From Alitta virens (taxonomy: Eukaryota > Annelida > Polychaeta > Phyllodocida > Nereididae), in the NCBI GenBank assembly GCA_932294295.1, contig OW028580.1:28342896-28406895 (forward strand): a stretch of 64,000 nucleotides of DNA, in the 5' to 3' direction. This document shows, in pieces, positions 25,608 to 35,221 of the stretch. Made by a program: the position numbers and the translations under genes. The notes beneath the pieces were generated by a model, which was not told where the DNA came from, did not search any database, and saw only the letters and a list, made by a program, of their open reading frames with translations. The stretch's first letter is position 1. Each line of letters begins with the position of its first letter.

Positions 25608-26118
25608 TTAAAAGACTGCTGCTCCCCTTAATATTAGGCCGATTTTCGTTAAATAAGAACTAAATTGTAGGATAATTTATACTGATTCCATACCTGTTTT
25701 CGGATCGAAAATATACCAAATATTAAGCGAGTTATTCGTCTGAGAAGGTAGCTAGGTTGGCGGAGGCAAACAGTGGTGCTCTCGCAGACGTCCGCGCCGG
25801 GACTGTATCAATGCTGAGCGCTTCTTTAAAAGGCTGCTGCTCCTCTAATATTAGTCCGATTTTCGTCAAATAAGACTGGATTGTAGTATAATTCATACTG
25901 ACTCCATACGTGTTTTCGGATCGAAAATAGACCAAATATTAAGCGAGATATTCGTCTGAGAAGGCGGTTGTCTGGTGGCGGCTGCTGCTCCTTTAATATT
26001 AATCTGATTTGCGTCAAATAAAAATTGAATTATAGAAGAGTTCATACTTATTCCACACAGAATTTCAGATTGAAAATAGACCAAATATTAAGCGTGATAT
26101 TCGTCTGAGAAGGCAGCA
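25608..26118. repeat. Three ~150-base arm units, left arm
   Basis: Units start near 25608, 25828 and 25979, each with GGCTGCTGCTCC, ATTTTCGTCAAATAA, TTTTCGGATCGAAAATA and CCAAATATTAAGCGAGATAT. The first carries an extra GC-rich insert (~25740-25825). Confidence 0.85.
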
Positions 26119-26709
26119 TGGTGCTCTGTGTATGTTCATGACTTGAATGGTATGGTCAATATTTTTTACCATTATATATACATTGTTTGGATGAGCTTTA
26201 TTGCAATTAATTTCTACTCATTCTGCCAACTGGCCAATGGGAAGGACTTTTCCTTTGGTTTTGTAAAGTCAATTAACCTATATATGTCAATTGCTATTAG
26301 CATTTTGAATAATACAAAGAATGGGGTAAGTCATGCTTTTTCATCATTGATCACAAGCATTAATTGAAATTCTGAATTTCAACTGATTCCTGTTTATTAT
26401 GCATATTAAAGAGGGAGATTGTTTTGATCATGGATGGAACATGCAATATCAATATCAATTCCAGTTGGATTATTTTCAGAAACAACAACGAAATATTGAT
26501 AATTTATATAAAATGAAATAAATATCTAAAATGATTACTCTAAACTAGAGTATATCTATCTATAGATAGTTGTTATAGCTCCATAGACATCTTTATCAAG
26601 TCGGAATTTTATTGGCAACAAGCAAACAAACATTGTTTTATTATCGTTTTTTATTGATTACTAATCAATGAATTATTGATAGTAACATATTATTAGGTTA
26701 AGATCTTAT

Positions 26710-26900
26710 AACTATCTGTCTATCTACATATCTATACTCTATAAGGTATTACTAACTTTATTAACAAGAATATTCTTGTTTGTGCCTAGTATACTCCATT
26801 AATTTTCCCCACCTTTAACTATTATATAAATTCTACACATTTCCCTGAATAATTCAGTCTTTATTTCACGAAAATCGGATATGTAGATAGACAGATAGTT
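26710..26900. repeat. Perfect 23-base inverted repeat inside the foldback loop
   Basis: 26710-26732 (AACTATCTGTCTATCTACAT...) is exactly complementary to 26878-26900. The intervening ~145 bases resemble 24270-24360 outside the element, so the loop may hold an older nested insertion. Confidence 0.85.
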
Positions 26901-27544
26901 TAGAGAGACAGATAGATTTATATGCTTATTATATAATATAGAATATCTAGCTTAATATTTGGTACATATAAGTACATAAAAGATAGCAAATAAAATCACA
27001 GATCAAATCACAAATACTAATTACAATATTAATATTAGATTTAAATTTTACAAAAATATACACAAATACTGATCAAAATAATAATTTATTATCACAATAA
27101 GATTCAAATTAACACAAAAAGATAAGAATGTTCACATGTATAAAAAAAAACCCAATATACAAATATAATCATTGCCTGGTAATTACAATAGAATACAATG
27201 TTTTTAATTAATGAAAGCAATTACATCTTTTTGTAATTGTGAATGACAATCAAGACAATGTCATATTACTGTGTCATCTTTGAACAAACTATGAAATGAC
27301 AGGTCAAAGAACCCCAATTTAGGCAATTAGGCAATTGACACATGTATTGAGCATTTGCTGTATTCTCTACACCCATTCTTTATATCATTCAAAATGCTAA
27401 TAGCAATTGACATAACGGTCATGGCAGTTGGCAGAATGAGTAGAAATGAATTGCAATAAAGCTCATCCAAACAATGTATATATATCATGGTCAAAAATAT
27501 GGACCACACCATTCAAGTCATGACCATACACAGAGCACCTGGCC

Positions 27545-28075
27545 GCCGCCAGAGAACTGCATTCTTAGATGAATATCTCGCTTAATATTTGGTCTATTTT
27601 CAATCCGAAAACATGATGGAATCAGTATGAACTATGCTACAATACAGTTTTAATTTGACGAAAATCGGACTAATATTAGGGGAGCAGCAGCCTTTTAAAG
27701 GAGGGCTCAGCCCTTCCTGCATTGATACAGTCAGGGCGCGGACGTCTGCGAGAGCACCACTGTTTTTCCTCCGCCAACCTAGCTACCTTCTCAGACGAAT
27801 ATCTCGCTTAATATTTGGTCTATTTTCAATCCGAAAACGCGTATGGAATCAGTATGATTTATACCACAATTCAGTCCTGATTTGACGAAAATCGGATTAA
27901 TATAAATGGAGCAGCAGCCACCGCAAGACAACTGCCTTCTCAGACAAATATCTCGCTTAATATTCGGGTGTTTTTAAATCCGAAAATACGTATGGAATCA
28001 GTATGAGCTATACTGCCATGCAGTCTTTATTTGAGGAAAATCGGACTAATATTAGAGGAGCAGCAGCCTTTTAAA
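27545..28075. repeat. Three ~150-base arm units, right arm (inverted)
   Basis: Inverted counterparts of the left-arm units, at ~27560-27692, ~27770-27918 and ~27930-28074. The GC-rich insert next to the middle unit (27700-27775) is the counterpart of 25740-25825. Confidence 0.85.
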
Positions 28076-28099
28076 GTATATACCTCCCTGCCTACGCTG

Positions 28100-28342
28100 A
28101 CGCTGGCAGCAAAAAGCCGGCGGGTTACCCGTGAAAGCCGGCGGGTTACCCGTGATAGCCGGCGGGTTACCCGTGAAAGCCGGCGGGTTACCCGTAGAAC
28201 CCCTCAACAAGCCGCCGGTGTGAAATTAGGGACGAATAATTCGCCGGGTTCTACGGGCCACCCGCCGGCTTCTACGGGCCACCCGCCGGCTTCCACGGGT
28301 CACCCGTCGGCTTCCACGGGTCACCCGTCGGCTTCCACGTGT
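28100..28342. repeat. GC-rich 21-base subterminal repeats, right arm
   Basis: Two blocks of 21-base units in opposite orientation: AAAGCCGGCGGGTTACCCGT-type (28112-28195) and CTTCTACGGGCCACCCGCCG-type (28240-28342). Between the array and the tip lies a perfect 14-base hairpin, CGGTTGTGCCATGC (28367-28380) with its complement at 28383-28396, which has no counterpart in the left arm. Confidence 0.9.
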
Positions 28343-28579
28343 TTTTTTTCACCCGTGAGATTTCTACGGTTGTGCCATGCAAGCATGGCACAACCGGCTA
28401 CCGGGGCCGGGTTTCGCGGCTTGGCCAAGGGTCCCACGGGTGCTTGCCGGGTATCCCCGGGTATCCACGGGTGGCCGTATTGGGGCCGCCGGCTTGGAGC
28501 CGGGTGGCGATTTCCGCAACTATTACGTAATACTACGGGTTCACTACGGCACAACCGGCCCGTGTGACAGGGGCTTTAG

Positions 28580-28959
28580 AATGGAGATATCCACATTTTT
28601 TCAACCATTTCATAATGGGAAAAACTGTGGGAAGCAAGGGTTTTTTTACTTTCAGTTTATTTGGCGCACCCTATTACTCCAGTATATGGTACCTATAGGT
28701 AGCGGTTTAAAAAATATTTTTATAATTTTTATATCAAAAAGATATCTGATATAACATTGCCAATGTTTTAAAATGGTCAGGATGAGTCACGAAAGCTGGA
28801 AATCGACGAACATTTTTTTGTAAGATAAACAATATATGTCCCCTTGTGGCATGGAGCATATGAAAGGGACAGAAATGTTAAATATAGAGAAACTCCTATT
28901 TTCTCGCTGAAAAAAAAGTCTAGGAAACAAAAGTATATGTCTATGTCTATGTCTCAGAG
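28580..28959. other. Nothing recognised
   Basis: AT-rich flank of the foldback element. Confidence 0.5.
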
Positions 28960-29620
28960 CTACTGCACGGTAAAAAAGTCCCTGTAGTTTTAACTGTATC
29001 TTGCTGGAGAATTTTTGCAGAGTATTTTGCTGCAAAAATTACAGTTACAAGTCGGTCTAACGTAGTAAAGAACCGACGGATGTTTGCTGTAAAATCTAAA
29101 GCACATGCATCTGTTTAGTTGACAAGCACTTCCGTAAAATCATACAAATGGCACCTTACCATAATTTACTGTTGTACTTTCATGTTTACACTACCATTAA
29201 GCCACTAATATAAGCCAACATAGGGCCATCTACCGTAAATTTTACGATATCATGCTATAGTTGTGATTTATAAAATAAGCCAACATAGGGCCGTCTACCG
29301 TAAATTTTATGATATCATACTATAGTTTAGATTTACTGTAACTTACCATAAAATGCTGCGGTATCATGGTGCAGAGTAATTTAATTGTACATTATAGTCC
29401 CGTAAAATATGCGGTTACATGCTGTATGGTGGATTTGGTGTATTTCACAGTAATTTACTGTATAAACTATGGTAGAATGCCATTTTTTTTGCCTTACCTG
29501 TCAATTTTATAGTATAATGCTCTAGGATAGATTCATGGCATCTTGCCATAAAAGATTTACGGTATTTTACTGTACAAACTACGGTTAACTTGCAAGACAA
29601 CTACGGAAACTCATAAGAGT
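28960..29620. repeat. ACGGTAAA/TTTACCGT-rich repeat block
   Basis: Dense degenerate words of the type ACGGTAAA, CTGTAAAA and TTTACTGT on both strands. It includes a 65-base direct duplication (copies begin at 29210 and 29275, ATAAGCCAACATAGGGCC). It resembles a palindromic DNA element or MITE cluster, but I could not fix its ends. Confidence 0.6.
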
Positions 29621-29890
29621 GTGGGTTCGAACTTATGTCACCAGTTGCCAGAGGTTAAAAAAGTTAATTTTTGTTTTCTACCGGCGCCTTCTCAACCGGA
29701 CACTCCAAAAAGCTATCGTTTGCGTTACGGTAAAAAACGTCATTTTTTCAATTATTTTGATTTATCACATCTTCGACGCGCTCGGAAAATTCCGAAAAAA
29801 TTCTAGAACGTAGACCTTTGCCCTAAGTATCTTTTGGCGCAAAAACGGAAAAATTACACTCAACTGTTTTTGAGTTATATACATGGAAAG

Positions 29891-29998
29891 TTCAGGTAGC
29901 TGCCAGGTAGCTGTCAGGTAGCTGGGTTCGGGTAGCTAACTTTACATCTTCAGGTAGCTGCCGGGTAGCTGTCAGGTAGCTAGGTTCGGGTCTTACAT
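29891..29998. repeat. CAGGTAGCTG tandem repeat
   Basis: A 9-10-base word (CAGGTAGCTG/TCAGGTAGC) is repeated about seven times within two copies of a 58-base unit starting at 29891 and 29949. Each copy ends in GGTTCGGGT. Confidence 0.85.
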
Positions 29999-30339
29999 TG
30001 CAAGCATTTTACGTCATAGGCCTGGCAATGAGGCTCGTTAAATATGGTCATAAATCTGGGTCAGCTATACTGCACTTTTTCCCGCATTTTATATTTGATT
30101 TATACCTGTTGGTAATATGTATGTCTACTTTGTACTGCTACATGTAAAAATAAGCCAAAAAAATGAATATTAGACATTTCTTCCTGTACTAGCTTTTTCT
30201 TCCTGTACTACAATATTTATTGTGTGACTCGCTTCACTTCATGTAAACTTTCATATGCAATGAAAAACATTACTGTTTCAGAACAACTTCACACATGGAA
30301 ACTCCCAATTTTATGATTTTATGATATTTCTACTTCCCT

Positions 30340-30446
30340 GCATAGCAAAGCAGAGCAACTGAAGCGTTTAGCCTGGATTCGGTTGGTAGACACAAGAAAG
30401 AATCAGGACCTAGTTATCTGGTACTTTTTATTCTTCACTGGAAGAG
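30340..30446 (+). other. Possible 5' untranslated exon
   Basis: A strong donor GAAGAG|GTAAGT lies at 30446/30447. The nearest matching plus-strand acceptor with a long pyrimidine tract is at 32387-32388, just before the ATG of the membrane-protein exon. The exon start is unknown, and pairing the two is inference. Confidence 0.3.
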
Positions 30447-30904
30447 GTAAGTTATATTTACATTTATCAAGGATATAATAATGAGGATGTATGTTGTTTT
30501 GTTGTTGTTTTACTGTTGTTTTATTTGCAGTATATATATATATTGTTAAGTGTTATTTGTTTATATATATATATATATTGTTAAGTGTTATTTGTTTCTT
30601 TTTGAAAAGCTATATAATTCCCTTAAATAGAGTTAGCCCTGTAGGCTGTATTACAAAATAAGGACTTTAGAAGTAAATGAATTACACAAGAGTATAGCTA
30701 CCAACGTAGTATTGAATTTTATGTCATGTGAATTAATTACCTCAAAAATTAATTTGCATATTCATAAGCATTAAAACTAATTAGTATGGACTGCATGTTG
30801 AGACGTAGTAGAACGTACAATATGGCATATATATTAATTTTTTTTAATGGATTTGACAAATGTTCTGTCCGATCTGTCCACTCCATTCCTTTATACCTTG
30901 CAAG

Positions 30905-31570
30905 CAGTGGCGTAGATATACTAGGGAGGGCGGGGGCAGACTGTCCCACCTGAAGGGATTTGGAGAAAATTTGGGGAAATATAAACAAAATGAGGGAAAA
31001 ACACTGGTTTCTGAAGCAGTCTGTTTAGGCCAAAAGAATTCTCCCATTTAGTTTTGCTGATATTTCCTCAAATTTTCTCCCAACCTATCCCGGTATCTGC
31101 CAAATTCCTCCCAATTGCGTGACAATTTTCTTCCAAATCAGCGCCATCTAGTCTTGATATTTCTCCAAATTTCTTCAGTCTTACCCTGATATTTTTCACA
31201 TATCACTCTATTATTTGAAAACTTTACTATAAGTTTAGGGATCTTGATGCTTTTTTTAAATTTTATAATGCTGATATATTATCTTCAAAATGTTTTCTAT
31301 ATCATCGTATATAGATATTTCTCCATGATTTCCCCGCCTATAAATATTAGTAATTGATTGAGGTATAGACCTGTATCTGCATGATTTAGGCTTTTATAAT
31401 AATAACATGGAAATTATTGGAATGCCATAAACAGTACCTAATTTGATAAGATCAGCCCAAATTTTTACCGGGGGATTCAATGCTCTGGATTCATGTGCAT
31501 TGATGGGCTATGACTTGAGGGAAATTTTGTAAGTTTGTCCCTATTAGAAAAAATCCTAGCTACGCTACTG
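30905..31570. mobile_element. Non-autonomous hAT-type transposon with perfect target duplication
   Basis: Ends are CAGTGGCGTAG on the left and, reversed, CAGTAGCGTAG on the right (one mismatch in 11), the classic hAT terminus. It is flanked by identical 8-base repeats CTTGCAAG (30897-30904 and 31571-31578), exactly the target duplication length of hAT transposases. At 666 bases it has no transposase frame and depends on an autonomous relative. Confidence 0.9.
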
Positions 31571-31621
31571 CTTGCAAGGCTTGCATGAAATATGCTGAAT
31601 GACGAAATGTGTATGAATTAT

Positions 31622-31772
31622 AAACATTGCCAAATGCCCAATGGCAATACACCTTTTTATGAACATAATAAATATGCAGATGATGTAATGTTACGACTCA
31701 CTGTACCACTTGATCACCATTACACAACAATACAAATTTCATTCGACTGGCTTAACAAACTGTATCATTAAA
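31622..31772 (+). mobile_element. Small LINE reverse-transcriptase fragment (Y-A-D-D box)
   Basis: A plus-strand frame reads NKYADDVMLRLTVP followed by an IQISFDWLNKL segment, which is the catalytic Asp-Asp box and following helix of a non-LTR reverse transcriptase. It ends at a stop at ~31770. Nothing upstream or downstream continues it. Confidence 0.6.
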
Positions 31773-31837
31773 GGGACAGCATTTTTATGGACTGGCAGCC
31801 TTCACAATGAGGCAAGTATTCATGTCTAGTGTTCGGT

Positions 31838-31935
31838 GTCATTCTTGTCTATGCTGAGGCAAGTATAAGACCCGCCTATGGGGTAAATGTGGAACATGTC
31901 TCTGGAAGCTGGTCACATGATGGACAGTGACATGC
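31838..31935 (+). repeat. SINE body fragment
   Basis: Contains CTATGCTGAGGCAAGTATAA, GACCCGCCTATGGGGTAAAT and GCTGGTCACATGATG. The stretch between the last two is shortened relative to other copies. Confidence 0.65.
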
Positions 31936-32388
31936 ATTTTCCAATTAGTTGCTCTGAGCCAATCAGAATGCTTCATTGTCAGCATTGGTGTATATTGTAC
32001 AGCAGCAGAGTATATTGGACAGCTGCCATGTATGTTGGATGACTGCAGTGTATGTTGGATGGCTGCAGAGTATGGATGGTGCTAAAGAGTATGTTGGACA
32101 ATGTGGAGAATATAATAAGCAATGTTAGATGGTGTGTTGTCCAACATAGAAATTTGTGGGATTAGGAAAAATTATATTGAGCTCGGCTTCACCTCGGCCA
32201 ATATGATTTTCCTTCATCCCACAAAACTCAATGTTAAATTGGACTCCTCCCATCGACTATTGTTACAATATCTTCTCCAAGCTATGGGTGTGAAGTTTCG
32301 TCCAATTGCAGATGCAATGATGAGATGATTAAGTACACACCATGTTAAATGTATTCCTTTATTTAATTATCTGTTCTTTTCTTTTCAG
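31936..32388. other. Non-coding; tandem TATGTTGGA words and a splice acceptor
   Basis: Repeats of (T)GTATGTTGGAT/ACAGCTGC occur at ~31990-32110. A pyrimidine tract followed by CAG (ending 32388) is a strong candidate 3' splice site. The open frame 32122-32328 is not recognised. Confidence 0.45.
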
Positions 32389-32491
32389 ATTTCACTGCTG
32401 AATTCAAGGAATTATTATTAATTTTTATGGAATTCGTACACAGTATTACAGAAACTTGTTTTTCACATTGTTAAAAACAATCTCATTCAAT

Positions 32492-32788
32492 ATGAATAAC
32501 AGCATTGGGAGACCTACACCAAACATGGGGACACTTACACCAAAACAGGAGAGAGCATTGTATATATTTATTGGATTAATCATATTTATTGGATCCTTCA
32601 TGGTGTTTTATTATGACAATGCAGAGGTGTATGGACTCAACCAAAAAACTCAAAGTCGGAATGAGAACATCAATGACGAAAATCGTGACATGGCAATGCA
32701 GCGAACAACAGTTAGCCCTAAGTTCGCGCACTTGAAGCCTAAAAAATCACCCCTTGACTTGAACGATTTATTCATTTGGACTGCTTAA
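32492..32788 (+). CDS. N-terminal exon of a type II membrane protein (possible Golgi glycosyltransferase)
   Basis: 98 codons from the first ATG (32492) after a good splice acceptor at 32387-32388. The product has a ~24-residue cytoplasmic head, one strongly hydrophobic segment (ALYIFIGLIIFIGSFMVFYY, residues ~25-44), then a polar, Asn/Lys-rich stem. That is the classic layout of a Golgi type II enzyme. The stem ends in LDLNDLFI, which recalls the residues just before the catalytic domain of Fringe-type (GT31) glycosyltransferases. That is a weak resemblance only. The frame closes four codons later (TAA) without a canonical GT donor, and a LINE begins only ~40 bases further on. The exon may therefore be truncated or the locus a broken copy. 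The remaining exons are not visible. Confidence 0.5.
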   Translation: MNNSIGRPTPNMGTLTPKQERALYIFIGLIIFIGSFMVFYYDNAEVYGLNQKTQSRNENINDENRDMAMQRTTVSPKFAHLKPKKSPLDLNDLFIWTA

Positions 32789-32827
32789 GTTGTTCTGTTA
32801 TAATTGTCTTTATTAAAAAATTCCATC

Positions 32828-34235
32828 TATTTTGAATTGAATTGAATTGAATTTATTTAGCATCCTGATATCATACATGCATGTACATACATCGATTATT
32901 ACAATAACACGTTTCATATGGCTTTAAATTACTAGTTATTATGTAAAAACTAGGACGCTGGGTCAGGCATCTGAGCTATAAGCTGTTTGAATGATGCCTG
33001 CCTGTATTCTATATGAGAAAAGAGATTTTAACCGTAGAAAAAAAAAAATATATATAGAAAAATACAATATATCAGTGGTAATTATTATGATGAAAAGGTT
33101 TATATATATAATATATTCTTTAAAACTAGCAAAAAATAAGTCTACCATGACAATGACAATGAGTATAAGATGGAATGATGAGAATGGTTTTATGTGAATG
33201 AATGGGATGAAATAAACATATATAGTCATAAATAGATTCGAGGTTCAGGATCTATTACAAATATAACAATTTCGTATCAGGCATATTGTACTATAGTTAC
33301 TAAGTTTATGATTTTTAAATTGATTACAAAAATATTTGACTGATTTCGGGTGTTCCTTGTAGGACTTGATGGTGATAGGGAGAGAGTTCCAGGCTGAGGC
33401 TACTTTAAATAGTATTAATTGTTCTTCAAACTTGGTTTTCACAAGGGGAGGAGTAATATTAGTGGTATGTCGGAAACGGTATAAAGGTGTTGAACTACTA
33501 GTGAGTGACAAATGTGTTACTTAAATATTGTGAGAGTTGGCCTTGACAAAATTTAGCGAAAATTTTACAGCATTCTAATTGAAAAATATCTTGTAGAGTA
33601 AGAAGACGGAGGGATCTGAAAATGGGACCGGTGTGACTGTTATATTTTGAGCCGTTAATTAAGCGCACTGACCGCTTCTGGAGTATAGACATTCGTTTTA
33701 TTTGATTATTATCTGTGTTTCCCCAAACCACAACACCATAGGTAATACATGGTACTATGAGTGAGGAATATAATGTCAACATTATGGGCCGTGGTAAAAT
33801 ATTTTTTAGTGTAGGGAGTATTCCTATGGTCCGAGAAATCCGGTTACATTTTCTGGATATATGTTCATTCCATTTCATATATTGATCAATATAGATGCCT
33901 AGAAATTTTACATATTCTACTTTCTGGATAGTATTTTCATTTATCTTTAAAGTTAGTGGTTCTGGAATCGGGGTTGTTTTATTTCGTTGAAATTGTATAA
34001 ACTGGGTTTTTTCTACATAGAGGGATAATTTATTTATTGCAAACCAGGTGGATATATCAGATAGTTCTGAGTTTGCTTTGTTGAAGAGAGAGTCATAATT
34101 ATTGTCATTATACAGTAGGGTGGTGTCATCGGCAAATAATATAGGTTGACAGACTTTACAAACTGAAGTAAGATCATTCATATATAAAAGGAATAGCAGG
34201 ATTGAGCCTTGATAACACAATAATTTTGATAAGTC
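32828..34235 (-). mobile_element. 5'-truncated CR1/Jockey-like LINE, 1.4 kb
   Basis: The minus-strand frame 34253-33498 carries the C-terminal half of a non-LTR reverse transcriptase: a damaged QGSIL motif (a few residues after it are deleted), the catalytic FADDTTLLY box, FLGIYIDQYMKW, and the thumb region (SLIVPCITYGVVVWG). A frameshift near 33505 moves the rest to frame 33511-33245, ending in a KVASAWNSLP motif typical of LINE C-termini. The 3' UTR runs to a GAATT pentanucleotide tail at ~32832-32852. The 5' end is cut within the reverse transcriptase, near 34235. One main frameshift and few stops make it the best preserved LINE in the window. Confidence 0.85.
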
Positions 34236-34323
34236 AACCCAACACATCACCATATCATTACTTGTTATTAATCAAAATATAAATTGATTATTGTTATTCT
34301 CAGTAAATGTTGATGTTTAAAAA

Positions 34324-34357
<34 letters not shown>

Positions 34358-35221
34358 TATATTAAAATTTTCAGGGAAAATGTCAGATCTTGGGTCATAT
34401 ACATACTTTTGGAGTAGCTGTATGTTTTTTTTGTGGTGTCTAAAATATAATTCATATCATGTGGTTTTTACTATGGTATTGCAATATTTGTGTTAATTAG
34501 TTGTGTTAATTGGCCAGTGATCTACAGATGATCTGATTAGCATTTGTAAAAAAGATGTTGGTAGACATACGAGAAAAAAAAAAGATACCAAATTATTTAT
34601 TAAGTATTAATCCTGAGAATGTCATGGTAATTAAATATGATTGAAAATTAATATAATTTAGTGATTATCCAAGAATATTGATTAATAAAATATCACTGAC
34701 ATATATTATAAGTGATTGACAATATAACTCAAATATGTTCATGTCATTATTCAGTTGCTCATTAGTGTTCAAAAGCTGTCAAATATCAGAACATACTGGC
34801 TTTACTTGGAAAAGATATTGTTTCCATATGACTTATCTTAATTTTACCCCACACTACATTGAATTGAAATGGAAAAATTCAGCCAATGTAAAAACAACAC
34901 TCGAAAAGAAAAATACACGAAGTATGCAGTTTTCAAAATATCATGACATGCAATCACTGAAGATTGTTTGTTGTAGGTCCAGTTGAATCTTTTTTTTGAT
35001 AGCTTCACGTCATTCATGACATATGAGTAACGTGGATAAAACTACTACTGACGAGAGTAATTTCCATATTGTGTTTGATTTAAGGTACGTAATATTAATG
35101 GATCTCTCCAGGCGGCCTCAGGCTAGCGATAAAATATATTTATCTTTGTGAGGTCTCCTTGCGAAACAAATGTTTATACATGTATATGAAAATATGAAAA
35201 TAAATTGTAAATATTTTTTGG
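34236..35221. other. Non-coding; poly-A and (AT)n tract
   Basis: A run of ~23 A (34319-34341) continues directly into an AT dinucleotide repeat (34341-34363). Otherwise AT-rich. The open frame 34735-34986 is not recognised. Confidence 0.55.

Larger units (their letters stand above)
25257..28579. mobile_element. 3.3-kb foldback element with structured long inverted arms
   Basis: The outer 62 bases (beginning CTAAAGCCCCTGTCACACGG, 25257-25318) are repeated without a mismatch in inverted orientation at 28518-28579. A 4-base direct repeat AATG flanks the element (25253-25256 and 28580-28583). Each arm continues inward in the same order: GC-rich 21-base repeats, three ~150-base units, then a ~220-base unique segment (26115-26335 against 27345-27540, inverted). 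The arms are ~1.08 and ~1.23 kb, and the AT-rich loop is ~1 kb. No transposase frame exists, so it is non-autonomous. The tips contain the dyad TTACGTAA (25306-25313 and 28523-28530). The architecture recalls long-TIR foldback elements of sea urchins (TU) and flies (FB/Galileo), but the tips and the AATG repeat do not let me place the superfamily. Confidence 0.85.

Noticed and set aside
28031..28567. 178-residue Arg/Thr-rich frame
   Set aside because: Spans arm unit, 21-base repeats and tip of the foldback element; period-driven, not a gene.
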